Source of the DNA: Gemmatimonadota bacterium
Lineage (GTDB): Bacteria > Gemmatimonadota > Gemmatimonadetes > Gemmatimonadales > Gemmatimonadaceae
Direction: 5' to 3'
Length of the DNA: 6,925 bases
Assembly (NCBI GenBank): GCA_003142495.1
Contig: PLMM01000320.1
Location: 1-6,925 of the forward strand
The notes under the pieces were generated by a model, which had not been told where the DNA came from, did no database searches, and saw nothing but the letters and a program-made list of their open reading frames with translations. Both the position numbers and the translations under genes were made by a program. Of this stretch, positions 1-6,266 are shown one piece after another; positions within the stretch are counted from its first letter, which is position 1; each line of letters begins with the position of its first letter.

Positions 1-2
1 CG

Positions 3-854
3 AACGTGCGCTCATGTTTGATGAGCCAGCTCGGCGCAGTCGCCGGGCGCAATAGCTGTTCGGGAAGCTGGCAGCCGGCGGCGGATCTGCAGATGAACTT
101 CCGGCCGGCGTTCTGGGGGCTCGAGCACCGGATGACGATCATGGTGTCGACGGTGAATCTGCTCGCCGGCATCGATGAGGCGGTGCACGGCGACAACGAT
201 CTGCACGGGTGGGGCGGGGTAACGCGTCCCGACCCGACGCTCCTCTTCGTACGCGGCTTCGACCCCGTGTTGCAGCGCTTCATCTACGAGGTGAATCAGC
301 GCTTCGGATCGACGCGAGGAACCTCGAACGCTTTCAGGGTGCCCTTCCAGCTCGCGGTGCAGGCGCGCTACGTGATTGGTCCGGACCAGAACGCTGCGCG
401 GCTGCGCGGATTGTTCGGCGCGGGGGGCGGGCGCGGTGGCCGCAATGGCGGTGGCGCGCCGGGCGAGGGCGCAGCGGCGAACAGCGATGATCTCGCGGAC
501 CGGCTCCAGCGCGTGCTTCCGAATCCCGCAACACAGCTACTCGAGCTTAGGGATTCGCTGGCGCTCACCGATTCGCAGGTGGTGAAGCTCACCGCGCTCC
601 GCGACTCCACGGCGGCGACGTACTCAGTCATTGCGGATTCGATTCGCGCGGAGGTGGCGAAGGCCGGCCCGAATGCCGATCCCGCGCGTTTGTTCGCGGT
701 GATGCGTCCGCAGCTGACGAAGGGGCGCGCACTCTCGAAGCAGGTGTTGGAGCAGGCGCAGACGATTCTCACGCCGGAGCAGTGGGCGAAGGTTCCCGAC
801 CGGATCAAGTCTCCCGGCGGTGCGCGACGCGGCCGAGGGAATGGCGGGCCGTGA
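3..854 (+). CDS. TonB-dependent receptor-like outer-membrane protein, C-terminal part, with Spy/LTxxQ-like tail (5' partial)
   Basis: The frame is open from the left edge, so this is the 3' end of a longer gene; the GTG at 6 is probably internal. The first ~125 residues resemble the last strands of the TonB-dependent receptor/carboxypeptidase-regulatory-like barrels common in Gemmatimonadota: alternating polar and hydrophobic stretches, FVRGFDPVLQRFIYEVNQRFG, and a final strand FQLAVQARYVIG ending near 380. A Gly-rich linker follows (about 415-485). After it comes a ~100-residue helical segment with two LTxxQ motifs, LTDSQ (564-578) and LTPEQW (768-785), as in periplasmic Spy/CpxP-type proteins, then a Gly/Arg-rich end. 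The receptor would import a bulky substrate using TonB energy; its substrate cannot be told from this end. The helical tail after the barrel is unusual because the insertion signal of barrels is normally C-terminal. The receptor call is from remembered family pattern; the tail motifs are seen directly. Confidence 0.72.
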   Translation, partial: NVRSCLMSQLGAVAGRNSCSGSWQPAADLQMNFRPAFWGLEHRMTIMVSTVNLLAGIDEAVHGDNDLHGWGGVTRPDPTLLFVRGFDPVLQRFIYEVNQRFGSTRGTSNAFRVPFQLAVQARYVIGPDQNAARLRGLFGAGGGRGGRNGGGAPGEGAAANSDDLADRLQRVLPNPATQLLELRDSLALTDSQVVKLTALRDSTAATYSVIADSIRAEVAKAGPNADPARLFAVMRPQLTKGRALSKQVLEQAQTILTPEQWAKVPDRIKSPGGARRGRGNGGP

Positions 855-857
855 TCA
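852..857. other. Abutting convergent stop codons (TGATCA)
   Basis: The TGA of the receptor gene on the plus strand (852-854) is followed immediately by the TGA of the binding-protein gene on the minus strand (TCA at 855-857). Together they form the palindrome TGATCA with no intergenic base. No hairpin followed by a T run is visible nearby, so any terminator must lie inside the opposing coding sequence or act through Rho. Confidence 0.9.
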
Positions 858-1325
858 GCTGTGCGTGCTCACGGCGGTAGCATCGCGTGCAGTTTCCGTC
901 ACCACGAGCGCCTTCACGCCCGTGCCAAGATCGGTCCCCTCGAGCACGTAGCCGATAGCGCCCGAGTTCGAGCGCACGTAGGTGAGCACATCGGAATCGG
1001 TCACTCGCTCCGGTGGCGGGGACTCATCGCCGGAAAAGATGCGCTGCTGCCAGTAGACCTTGAGCGCCTTCACGGTCTCCAGCTGCACGTCGCGTGCAAA
1101 CGCGATGCGCGCGGACGATCGCTCGATCTGATCGACGGGTAGAATCTCCGCACCGCCCTCCCACGTCGCGAGCTGGCGCAGGAAAATCTTCGCCACCTGC
1201 TCACGACGCATGGTCGATGTGCGGTTGGCGCTATTCACGATCACTACGACTCGCACGTCGGGTGCGCGACTGGCGCCCATGACGACGATCGCGAGAAGCG
1301 CGCCGCCGACCATCCGCATTCGCAT
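855..1325 (-). CDS. Small secreted PstS-like (phosphate-type) substrate-binding protein
   Basis: A 156-residue protein with an N-terminal hydrophobic segment (about residues 6-18, GGALLAIVVMG) that looks like a signal peptide, so it is probably periplasmic. The rest has the pattern of small stand-alone PBP-like proteins annotated as phosphate ABC transporter substrate-binding proteins: IFLRQLATWEGG near 47, YWQQRIFSG near 91 and GAIGYV near 122. At half the length of PstS (~320 residues) it can hold little more than one lobe, and the usual S-G-T phosphate loop is not seen; IERSSAR occupies a comparable place. No permease or ATPase gene is adjacent. It follows the porin gene directly: the porin stop TAG (1330-1328) overlaps a possible GTG start (1328), and ATG 1325 is two bases on. 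I chose the ATG; further ATGs at 1319 and 1313 are possible. The family is fairly secure; the ligand (phosphate or another anion) is inference. Confidence 0.8.
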   Translation of the reverse strand: MRMRMVGGALLAIVVMGASRAPDVRVVVIVNSANRTSTMRREQVAKIFLRQLATWEGGAEILPVDQIERSSARIAFARDVQLETVKALKVYWQQRIFSGDESPPPERVTDSDVLTYVRSNSGAIGYVLEGTDLGTGVKALVVTETARDATAVSTHS

Positions 1326-1327
1326 CA

Positions 1328-2467
1328 CTAGAAGGCCACCGAGAGACTCGTGATGAGATAGTTGCTTCGGAGCGGCGCGCCGCCCAGCACGTCGACCGGC
1401 TCCTCCACCGCGAAGCCCTTGGCGTTGTGCACCTCGAATTTGGCGATGATGTTCGGCGCGAACGCGTAGTTGATGCCCAGTGCGTTGTCGCGGTCGTACG
1501 GGATGTGGAGGTCACCGCTCTGCGTTCTGTAGTTCAGATCGATCACGTCTCGCTGGAGGTTCACGGTGAGCGCGTCGAGGATGCGATAGCCGACCTGTCC
1601 GTAGTAGCTCCACACGCGAGTGCCGCCTTGGGAGAAGATGAGCTGTCGGAATTCCGCTCGCGTCGTGAGGCGGCCGAAGTTGCCGTCGGCGCTCGCCCAC
1701 CAATCCTTCGAGCCATGCGTGGTCGGAGTGTTCCCGAAGAACTCCCCGTAGTCATCGCGTCTGTCGCCACCCAAGCCAACGCGCAGCCCAGTCACCGGCG
1801 TCTGGAGCCAGAGTTGCGCGCCGATGACGTTCTTCGCGTTGGCAGACGTGACGATGAACGTCGGCGGCGCATCCTGAGACGTCTGCACCGTCCCGGACTG
1901 CAGGTAATCGAACTCTCCACCGAACACCGAGCCGGAGAGCTTCCATCGCGACGCCGGCGTGATCTGTCTCGTCAGCACGATTCCGTTGAGCGTTTCGCTC
2001 GTGAACGAGCCTTCCTCGTAAAAGCCGAAAGGTGCCCGGTAGAACGGAAGCAGCGTTCCGACGTAGCGCGTCTCGTTGAAGATCCCCATCGGAATGGGCT
2101 CCTTCCCGATTCGCAGCGTCGTCTTGCTTCCCAGCCGTCGCTCGTAGAATGCCCAGTCGAGCTGGACCTCGGACGTCAGCGCATTGGTTGGGCTGTCGCC
2201 GAGGTCTCGATTCGCGAGCTGCACGACGAATGCGTCGTTCGGCGAGCCCTTGAAGCGTAAGAGAATCGCGGCGCGGCGATAGTCGAAGGTGCCGCCCTTC
2301 GGGATGCCGACGATCTGATGGCTGTCCGCGATCGCGTAGCCCTGCGTCAGATAGCCGTGAATGGCGAGATTGTCGGTGATCGACTGCGACCACGCGGGCG
2401 TCGACGCGGCGGCGAGCGCGCCGAGCACGGGCGCCCAGCATCTCGCGCGGAAGAACATGTGAGCCAT
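1328..2467 (-). CDS. Outer-membrane porin (phosphate-porin-like)
   Basis: A 379-residue protein with a clear signal peptide: Arg residues, a hydrophobic core (APVLGALAAAS) and a likely cut after AWS at residue 27. The mature part starts with a strand-like segment (LAIHGYLTQGYAIAD) and continues as alternating amphipathic stretches typical of a beta-barrel. It carries the pattern LRIGKEPIPMGIFNETR seen in trimeric porin-like proteins. It ends in SLSVAF, with the terminal Phe of the Bam insertion signal. It should form a passive channel in the outer membrane. I recall porins of this style next to small PstS-like proteins and sensor kinases in other Gram-negatives, but this was not searched. ATG 2467 has GAGG five bases upstream; the next ATG (2458) would be 14 bases away, so the first is preferred. 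It is the first gene of a two-gene operon, read divergently from the kinase. Substrate selectivity is unknown. Confidence 0.83.
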   Translation of the reverse strand: MAHMFFRARCWAPVLGALAAASTPAWSQSITDNLAIHGYLTQGYAIADSHQIVGIPKGGTFDYRRAAILLRFKGSPNDAFVVQLANRDLGDSPTNALTSEVQLDWAFYERRLGSKTTLRIGKEPIPMGIFNETRYVGTLLPFYRAPFGFYEEGSFTSETLNGIVLTRQITPASRWKLSGSVFGGEFDYLQSGTVQTSQDAPPTFIVTSANAKNVIGAQLWLQTPVTGLRVGLGGDRRDDYGEFFGNTPTTHGSKDWWASADGNFGRLTTRAEFRQLIFSQGGTRVWSYYGQVGYRILDALTVNLQRDVIDLNYRTQSGDLHIPYDRDNALGINYAFAPNIIAKFEVHNAKGFAVEEPVDVLGGAPLRSNYLITSLSVAF

Positions 2468-2471
2468 CGGT

Positions 2472-2481
2472 ACCTCGAGGT
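2472..2481. repeat. 10-base perfect palindrome over the porin RBS
   Basis: ACCTCGAGGT equals its own reverse complement and covers the porin Shine-Dalgarno sequence. It could be chance, a small operator, or a duplex that hides the RBS; a hairpin would be poor because there is no loop. Confidence 0.5.
2473..2476 (-). promoter_or_regulatory. Ribosome binding site of the porin gene
   Basis: GAGG reads on the minus strand five bases before ATG 2467 and decides the start. It sits inside the perfect 10-base palindrome at 2472-2481. Confidence 0.65.
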
Positions 2482-2568
2482 GGGAACCGCACGCAGCACT
2501 TCTTTTCGGCGGGTTTACGCGCGGCCCGGGTGCATGCTCTGGAGAGTATCGGACGGTGGCCCCAAAGG

Positions 2569-2588
2569 TTGAGCCTCTTCTCGCTCAA
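2569..2588. repeat. Inverted repeat TTGAGC-N8-GCTCAA, candidate operator
   Basis: Two perfect 6-base arms (2569-2574 and 2583-2588) surround an 8-base pyrimidine-rich spacer. The 20-base dyad lies between the divergent genes and about 20 bases before a candidate kinase -10 box, where a dimeric regulator could bind. It could also form a weak RNA hairpin in a minus-strand transcript. The dyad is seen directly; the role is inference. Confidence 0.45.
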
Positions 2589-2606
2589 GTCCTTGCGGCC
2601 GCACAC

Positions 2607-2612
2607 GATAAT
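2607..2612 (+). promoter_or_regulatory. Candidate -10 box of the kinase gene
   Basis: GATAAT matches five of six bases of the sigma-70-type TATAAT and stands out in GC-rich DNA. The -35 position has no good match. Transcription would begin near 2618-2620, after the GTG at 2615, which favours translation from ATG 2660. Confidence 0.3.
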
Positions 2613-2659
2613 CAGTGACAAGACCCTTTCCGCCGTGCGCCCAACCCTGCCGCAGGTCC

Positions 2660-5600
2660 ATGCCGATTCGTCGCTCGCTCTCGATACTCCCGGTAAGTGC
2701 AATCGTAGTCGCCGCCGCCTGTGTGGTCGGAGGGCTGCGTTTCCAGCACGCGCGTCTTCGTGAGGAAGCGCTGATCTTCTGGAGCCACCGAATGGAAGCG
2801 AGCGCAGATGCGACTCGCACATCGGTGCAGGCGTGGCTCGATGAGCGGCGGGAGGACGATCGACTGCTCGCCCGTCGCGCCTCCAAGGCGCTGGAGCGTT
2901 TTGGGCCAAAGGGGCCACCCGACTTCGTCAAGGTCGAGCTTGCCGAGCTGATCACCGATGTCGCGGCCGAGCGAGGCTATCGCGGAATCTGGCTGCTACG
3001 TGCCGATGGTTCGACGGTCGTGGTGTCGCAGGATGCCGACTCGCTCCCTCCCGCGATTCGTGCTGCCGCGATCGTCGCCGCGCGTACCGGCAAGAGCGCG
3101 ATGGTCGGCCCGATTCCGACGACAGGCGGACAGCTGATCTCCGTGATCGAGCCCGTCATTGGGGGTCGCAATCGCGGCATGAATCGACTCGGCACCGTGG
3201 TATTGGGAATCGATCCGTATGAGTCGCTCTATCCTCTGGTGTTGCGCGAGCAGAGTGGGATCGAATCCGCGCGCCATCAACTCGTCCAGCACATCGGTGG
3301 CGAGCTCGTGGTGCTCACGCCGTCCAAATTTCCTCGCGCTGGCCCGGGGGAGCTTCGCACGCCGTGGGCCGATGCGCCGACGGTCGGCCGCCTTGCCGCG
3401 GAGGGCAAGGACACATCGGGTGCGATGCTCGGCATCGCCGATGTGGCGATCATCGCCGCCACTCGAAGGGTTCCGCAGACGGGGTGGGGGATCATCCGCG
3501 CTCTGAGCCAGGATGAGGCATACGGGCCCGTCGAGCGCGAGTTCCTCCTCGAGGAGCTGTTGACTCTCTCGCTCTTCCTGATAGCCGTCATTGCATGGTT
3601 CTTTCTTCGTCGACGGCAGACCCGAAACCGCCTCGTCGCCATCGCGGAGTCCGAGGCACGATACCGTCTGCTCGCCGAGCACGCGACGGATCTCATCATG
3701 CGCACGAACGTCGCCGGTGAGGTGCTCTACGTGTCGCCCGCCAGCAAGCAGCTCCTCGGCTACGATCCCTCCGAGCTCACGGCGGTGGGGCCGCTGCACT
3801 TCGTACATCCCGACGACGAGGACATCGCGCGCAACGCGCACGAAGTCGTCTTCCGCAATCCGCTCTCGCTGCCGGTGCAGTATCGCATGCGCAGAGCGAA
3901 CGGGAGCTATGCCTGGTTCGAGACAACGGGGCAACCGGTGCTCGATCCGCTGCACCACGCGGTCATCGAGATCATCACCGTCTCGCGCGACATCTCCGCG
4001 CGTCGCAAGATCGAGGAGGAAGGGAAGCGCCTCGCTGTGCGAAATGCACTCCTGCTCGAATCGGCGGCCGAGGGCATCGTCGGCCTCGATCGCGACGGCA
4101 CAATCAGCTTTCTGAATCCCGCCGGCGAGCGCATTCTCGGATGGCGCGCCGCCGAGTTGCTCGGAAAATCACAACACGCGTTTCTCCATCACACGCGTCC
4201 GGACGGCACTCCCAATCCCGAGGAGTCGTGCGGCATCTGCATGACGGCGAGCACGGGGCGTGGCCACGTGTCGCAGGACGATGTCTTCTGGAGACGCGAC
4301 GGCACATCATTCCCGGTGGAGTATCAGAGCACGCCCGTCAGGGAGAGTGAGGGCGTCGTCGGCACCGTGGTGACGTTCCGCGATGTCGAGGCCCGCCGCC
4401 GCGCGAATCGCGAGCTCGTGCGCGCGAAGGAAGAGGCGGAGGCGGCGAATGCGGCCAAGAGCGAGTTCCTCGCACGCATGAGCCACGAGCTCCGCACGCC
4501 GCTCAACTCCGTCATCGGCTTCTCGAACGTGCTCCGCAAGAACAAGGCGGGGAATCTCAAGTCGATCGACCTGAGCTACCTCGAGCGCATCGGCACCAAC
4601 GGCGTGCAGCTGCTCGCGCTCATCAACGACATTCTGGATCTGTCGAAGATCGAGGCGGGGAAGGTCTCGCTGGAGCTCTCCATGGTCGAAGTCGGCAATC
4701 TCGTCGAGGATACGCTCGTGCAGCTCGGAGACCGTCGACTCAAGAACGGCGTCTCGGTGCAGTCGGTCGTCCCGCCGTCGATGCGGACGATTGAGACGGA
4801 TTCGGCGAAGCTGCGCCAGGTGCTCATCAATCTCATCGGCAACGCGGTGAAGTTCACGCACGCCGGCAGCGTGACCGTCACCGTCGACGCGAATCCGATC
4901 ACGAACGCTCCCGATCGCATTCGCGTGACCGATACGGGCATCGGGATCGCGCCCGAGCGCATTGCGGCGGTCTTCGCCGCGTTCGAGCAGGCGGACACGA
5001 GCACCACGCGCGAGTACGGCGGCACGGGGCTCGGGCTTAGCATCTCGCGCGCGCTGTGCGAGCTTCTCGGCTTCCGGCTCGGGGTCGAAAGTACGGTTGG
5101 CGTGGGCACGACCTTCAGCATCGAGCTGACCCCGGCCACGGCGCTCGCGCCGATGGCGAAGGATCGCGCACGCCTGCTCTCGCCCCTCGGACATGCCGCG
5201 CCCACGCCGTGCGGAGATCCCGACACGCCGCTCGTGCTGGTGATCGAGGATGACGCTGACGCGCGCGAGCTTTTGCGCCGCTACGTCGAGGATCTCGGCT
5301 ACAGAGTCGCGATGGCCGCAACGGGAGCGGACGGCCTGCGCATGGCGCTCGAGCTGCGCCCACACCTCATCACACTCGACCTCTTGATGCCGGGGATGGA
5401 TGGCTGGGAGCTCCTCAAGCGCCTCGCCGGCTCACCGCAGGTCGCGCATATCCCGGTCATCATCGTCAGCTCGATCGCCGGCGAGATGCAGGATAGCTTC
5501 GTCGGCGCCGTCGACTGGATCGACAAGCCGATCGCGCATGGGCTGCTCGGTGACGCGATCACGCGCAACATCAGTCACGAGCCGGGCGGAATTCTCATCA

Positions 5601-5983
5601 TCGAGGACGATCCCGATGCGCGCGAGCTCGTGAAGCGCTATGTGTCCGACGTCCACGACGGGAAGCTGCGCGTTGCGAACGACGGCGCCTCCGCGCTCGC
5701 GATGCTCGCGCATCACCTGCCCGATCTCATCGTGCTCGATCTCAAGATGCCCCACGTCGACGGATTTGCCTTTCTCGACGTGATCCGCGATGATCCGCGC
5801 CTGTGTGATCTTCCGGTGATCGTCGTGACGTCCGCACAGCTCTCGCCCGAGGAGAGAAAGATGCTCCTGGGCCGCACGATCGCGGTGCTCGAGAAGGGGG
5901 CGACGCTGGAGGCGGATCTCGCGCGCGTTCTGCGGCGCATCCCCAAGGCGATCAACACCGTACCGGAGCTGGTGGGCGCCTAG
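2660..5983 (+). CDS. Hybrid sensor histidine kinase (Cache-like/PAS/PAS/HisKA/HATPase/REC/REC)
   Basis: A 1107-residue inner-membrane kinase. TM1 spans residues 8-26. A ~270-residue periplasmic domain follows, with a Cache-like strand pair (GIWLLRADGSTVVVSQD, about 108-124). TM2 is 300-316. PAS1 is about 331-450 and PAS2 about 460-583; PAS2 carries HHTRPDG (His510-511) and Cys524-x2-Cys527. HisKA has the phospho-accepting His609 in SHELRTPLN. The ATPase domain has the N box (Asn724, Asn728), DTGIGI (Asp758) and GGTGLGL (from Gly787). Two receiver domains follow: REC1 (Asp864/865, acceptor Asp907, Lys956) and REC2 (Asp983/984, acceptor Asp1027, Lys1079). All key residues are intact, so it should autophosphorylate and relay to its own receivers. 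No Hpt or DNA-binding output domain is present. GTG 2615 would add 15 Pro/Cys/Arg-rich residues and has no Shine-Dalgarno; ATG 2660 follows AGG at a short spacing and leads straight into TM1. It is divergent from the porin/binding-protein operon and may sense their solute (inference). Confidence 0.93.
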   Translation: MPIRRSLSILPVSAIVVAAACVVGGLRFQHARLREEALIFWSHRMEASADATRTSVQAWLDERREDDRLLARRASKALERFGPKGPPDFVKVELAELITDVAAERGYRGIWLLRADGSTVVVSQDADSLPPAIRAAAIVAARTGKSAMVGPIPTTGGQLISVIEPVIGGRNRGMNRLGTVVLGIDPYESLYPLVLREQSGIESARHQLVQHIGGELVVLTPSKFPRAGPGELRTPWADAPTVGRLAAEGKDTSGAMLGIADVAIIAATRRVPQTGWGIIRALSQDEAYGPVEREFLLEELLTLSLFLIAVIAWFFLRRRQTRNRLVAIAESEARYRLLAEHATDLIMRTNVAGEVLYVSPASKQLLGYDPSELTAVGPLHFVHPDDEDIARNAHEVVFRNPLSLPVQYRMRRANGSYAWFETTGQPVLDPLHHAVIEIITVSRDISARRKIEEEGKRLAVRNALLLESAAEGIVGLDRDGTISFLNPAGERILGWRAAELLGKSQHAFLHHTRPDGTPNPEESCGICMTASTGRGHVSQDDVFWRRDGTSFPVEYQSTPVRESEGVVGTVVTFRDVEARRRANRELVRAKEEAEAANAAKSEFLARMSHELRTPLNSVIGFSNVLRKNKAGNLKSIDLSYLERIGTNGVQLLALINDILDLSKIEAGKVSLELSMVEVGNLVEDTLVQLGDRRLKNGVSVQSVVPPSMRTIETDSAKLRQVLINLIGNAVKFTHAGSVTVTVDANPITNAPDRIRVTDTGIGIAPERIAAVFAAFEQADTSTTREYGGTGLGLSISRALCELLGFRLGVESTVGVGTTFSIELTPATALAPMAKDRARLLSPLGHAAPTPCGDPDTPLVLVIEDDADARELLRRYVEDLGYRVAMAATGADGLRMALELRPHLITLDLLMPGMDGWELLKRLAGSPQVAHIPVIIVSSIAGEMQDSFVGAVDWIDKPIAHGLLGDAITRNISHEPGGILIIEDDPDARELVKRYVSDVHDGKLRVANDGASALAMLAHHLPDLIVLDLKMPHVDGFAFLDVIRDDPRLCDLPVIVVTSAQLSPEERKMLLGRTIAVLEKGATLEADLARVLRRIPKAINTVPELVGA

Positions 5984-5993
5984 CGCATCGCTA
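5981..5993. repeat. Inverted repeat joining two convergent stop codons
   Basis: TAGCG-CAT-CGCTA: the kinase stop TAG (5981-5983) and the minus-strand stop TAG (5993-5991) are the ends of a perfect dyad with a 3-base centre. The 5-base stem has no T run after it, so it is a weak terminator candidate at best. Confidence 0.5.
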
Positions 5994-6266
5994 TTCGCCG
6001 AGCGCCGTGACCTCTACCTGCGCTTCGCCATCCAGCCCGTACTGCACCGACACGCGCCACGGCTGGCAGCACACCTCGCAGTCCTCGACGTAATCCTGGT
6101 GCGTGCCGCCACCGGGGTCGAGAGTGATCTCCACCGCCTCGCCGCAGTACGGGCAGCTCACGGTCGCTTCGGCGTCGGCGGTGCCGTCGCCGAGCGGAAA
6201 CTCTTCGTCGAGCTCCTCCGAATCTCCATCGTCGTACAGCTCGTCGTTCTCATCGTTGCTTCGCAT
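5991..6266 (-). CDS. CPXCG motif-containing cysteine-rich protein
   Basis: A 91-residue protein whose last ~55 residues fit the CPXCG cysteine-rich family: CPYCGE (Cys38, Cys41), then HQDYVEDCEVCCQPW (Cys63, Cys66, Cys67). The cysteine pairs suggest a zinc-binding fold; the biochemical role of the family is not established. Known members are usually about 60-65 residues; this one has an extra acidic front (residues 4-23, mostly Asp and Glu). The frame stays open up to 6344, but ATG 6266 has GGGAG six bases upstream, and the longer version would add 26 residues unlike the family. It begins inside the flavoprotein gene, overlapping it by 17 bases in another frame, so the two are probably translationally coupled. 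No signal peptide is seen, so it is probably cytoplasmic. Confidence 0.88.
   Translation of the reverse strand: MRSNDENDELYDDGDSEELDEEFPLGDGTADAEATVSCPYCGEAVEITLDPGGGTHQDYVEDCEVCCQPWRVSVQYGLDGEAQVEVTALGE

Larger units (their letters stand above)
2468..2659. promoter_or_regulatory. Divergent promoter region between porin operon and sensor kinase
   Basis: These 192 bases separate two divergent starts and are the only sizeable non-coding stretch. They hold a TTGAGC-N8-GCTCAA dyad (2569-2588), a GATAAT box facing the kinase (2607-2612) and the 8-base palindrome GCGGCCGC (2595-2602). For the minus strand the best -10-like hexamer is TACTCT (2549-2544 reading leftward), but no good -35 stands 17 bases before it. 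No riboswitch, small RNA or terminator is recognised. Confidence 0.6.

Noticed and set aside
417..470. G-rich stretch as a possible G-quadruplex
   Set aside because: Only two runs of three or more G lie close together; the richness is explained by Gly codons of the linker.
1427..2260. 277-residue plus-strand open frame opposite the porin
   Set aside because: The porin has a signal peptide, barrel pattern and terminal Phe; the opposite frame is Arg/Glu/Val-rich with no domain.
2595..2602. GCGGCCGC palindrome in the promoter region
   Set aside because: An 8-base GC-only palindrome is expected by chance at this composition and has no other support.
1752..2918. 388-residue open frame on the minus strand across the porin 5' end, promoter region and kinase start
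   Set aside because: It is Arg/Ala/Pro-rich low-complexity translation with no domain, and it would overlap two well supported genes and their promoter region.
2555..2919. GGTGGCCCC (2555-2563) and its inverse GGGGCCACC (2911-2919) as a distant inverted repeat
   Set aside because: Nine matching bases 350 bases apart in GC-rich DNA, one copy inside a coding region, is within chance.
2996..3958. 320-residue minus-strand open frame opposite the kinase sensor and PAS1
   Set aside because: It is antisense to clear domains, has shadow-like composition and no family pattern.
4307..5365. 352-residue open frame on the minus strand within the kinase gene
   Set aside because: It is antisense to the HisKA, ATPase and REC1 coding region, is extremely rich in Arg, Glu, Asp and His, and shows no recognisable domain; this is typical of GC-rich shadow frames.
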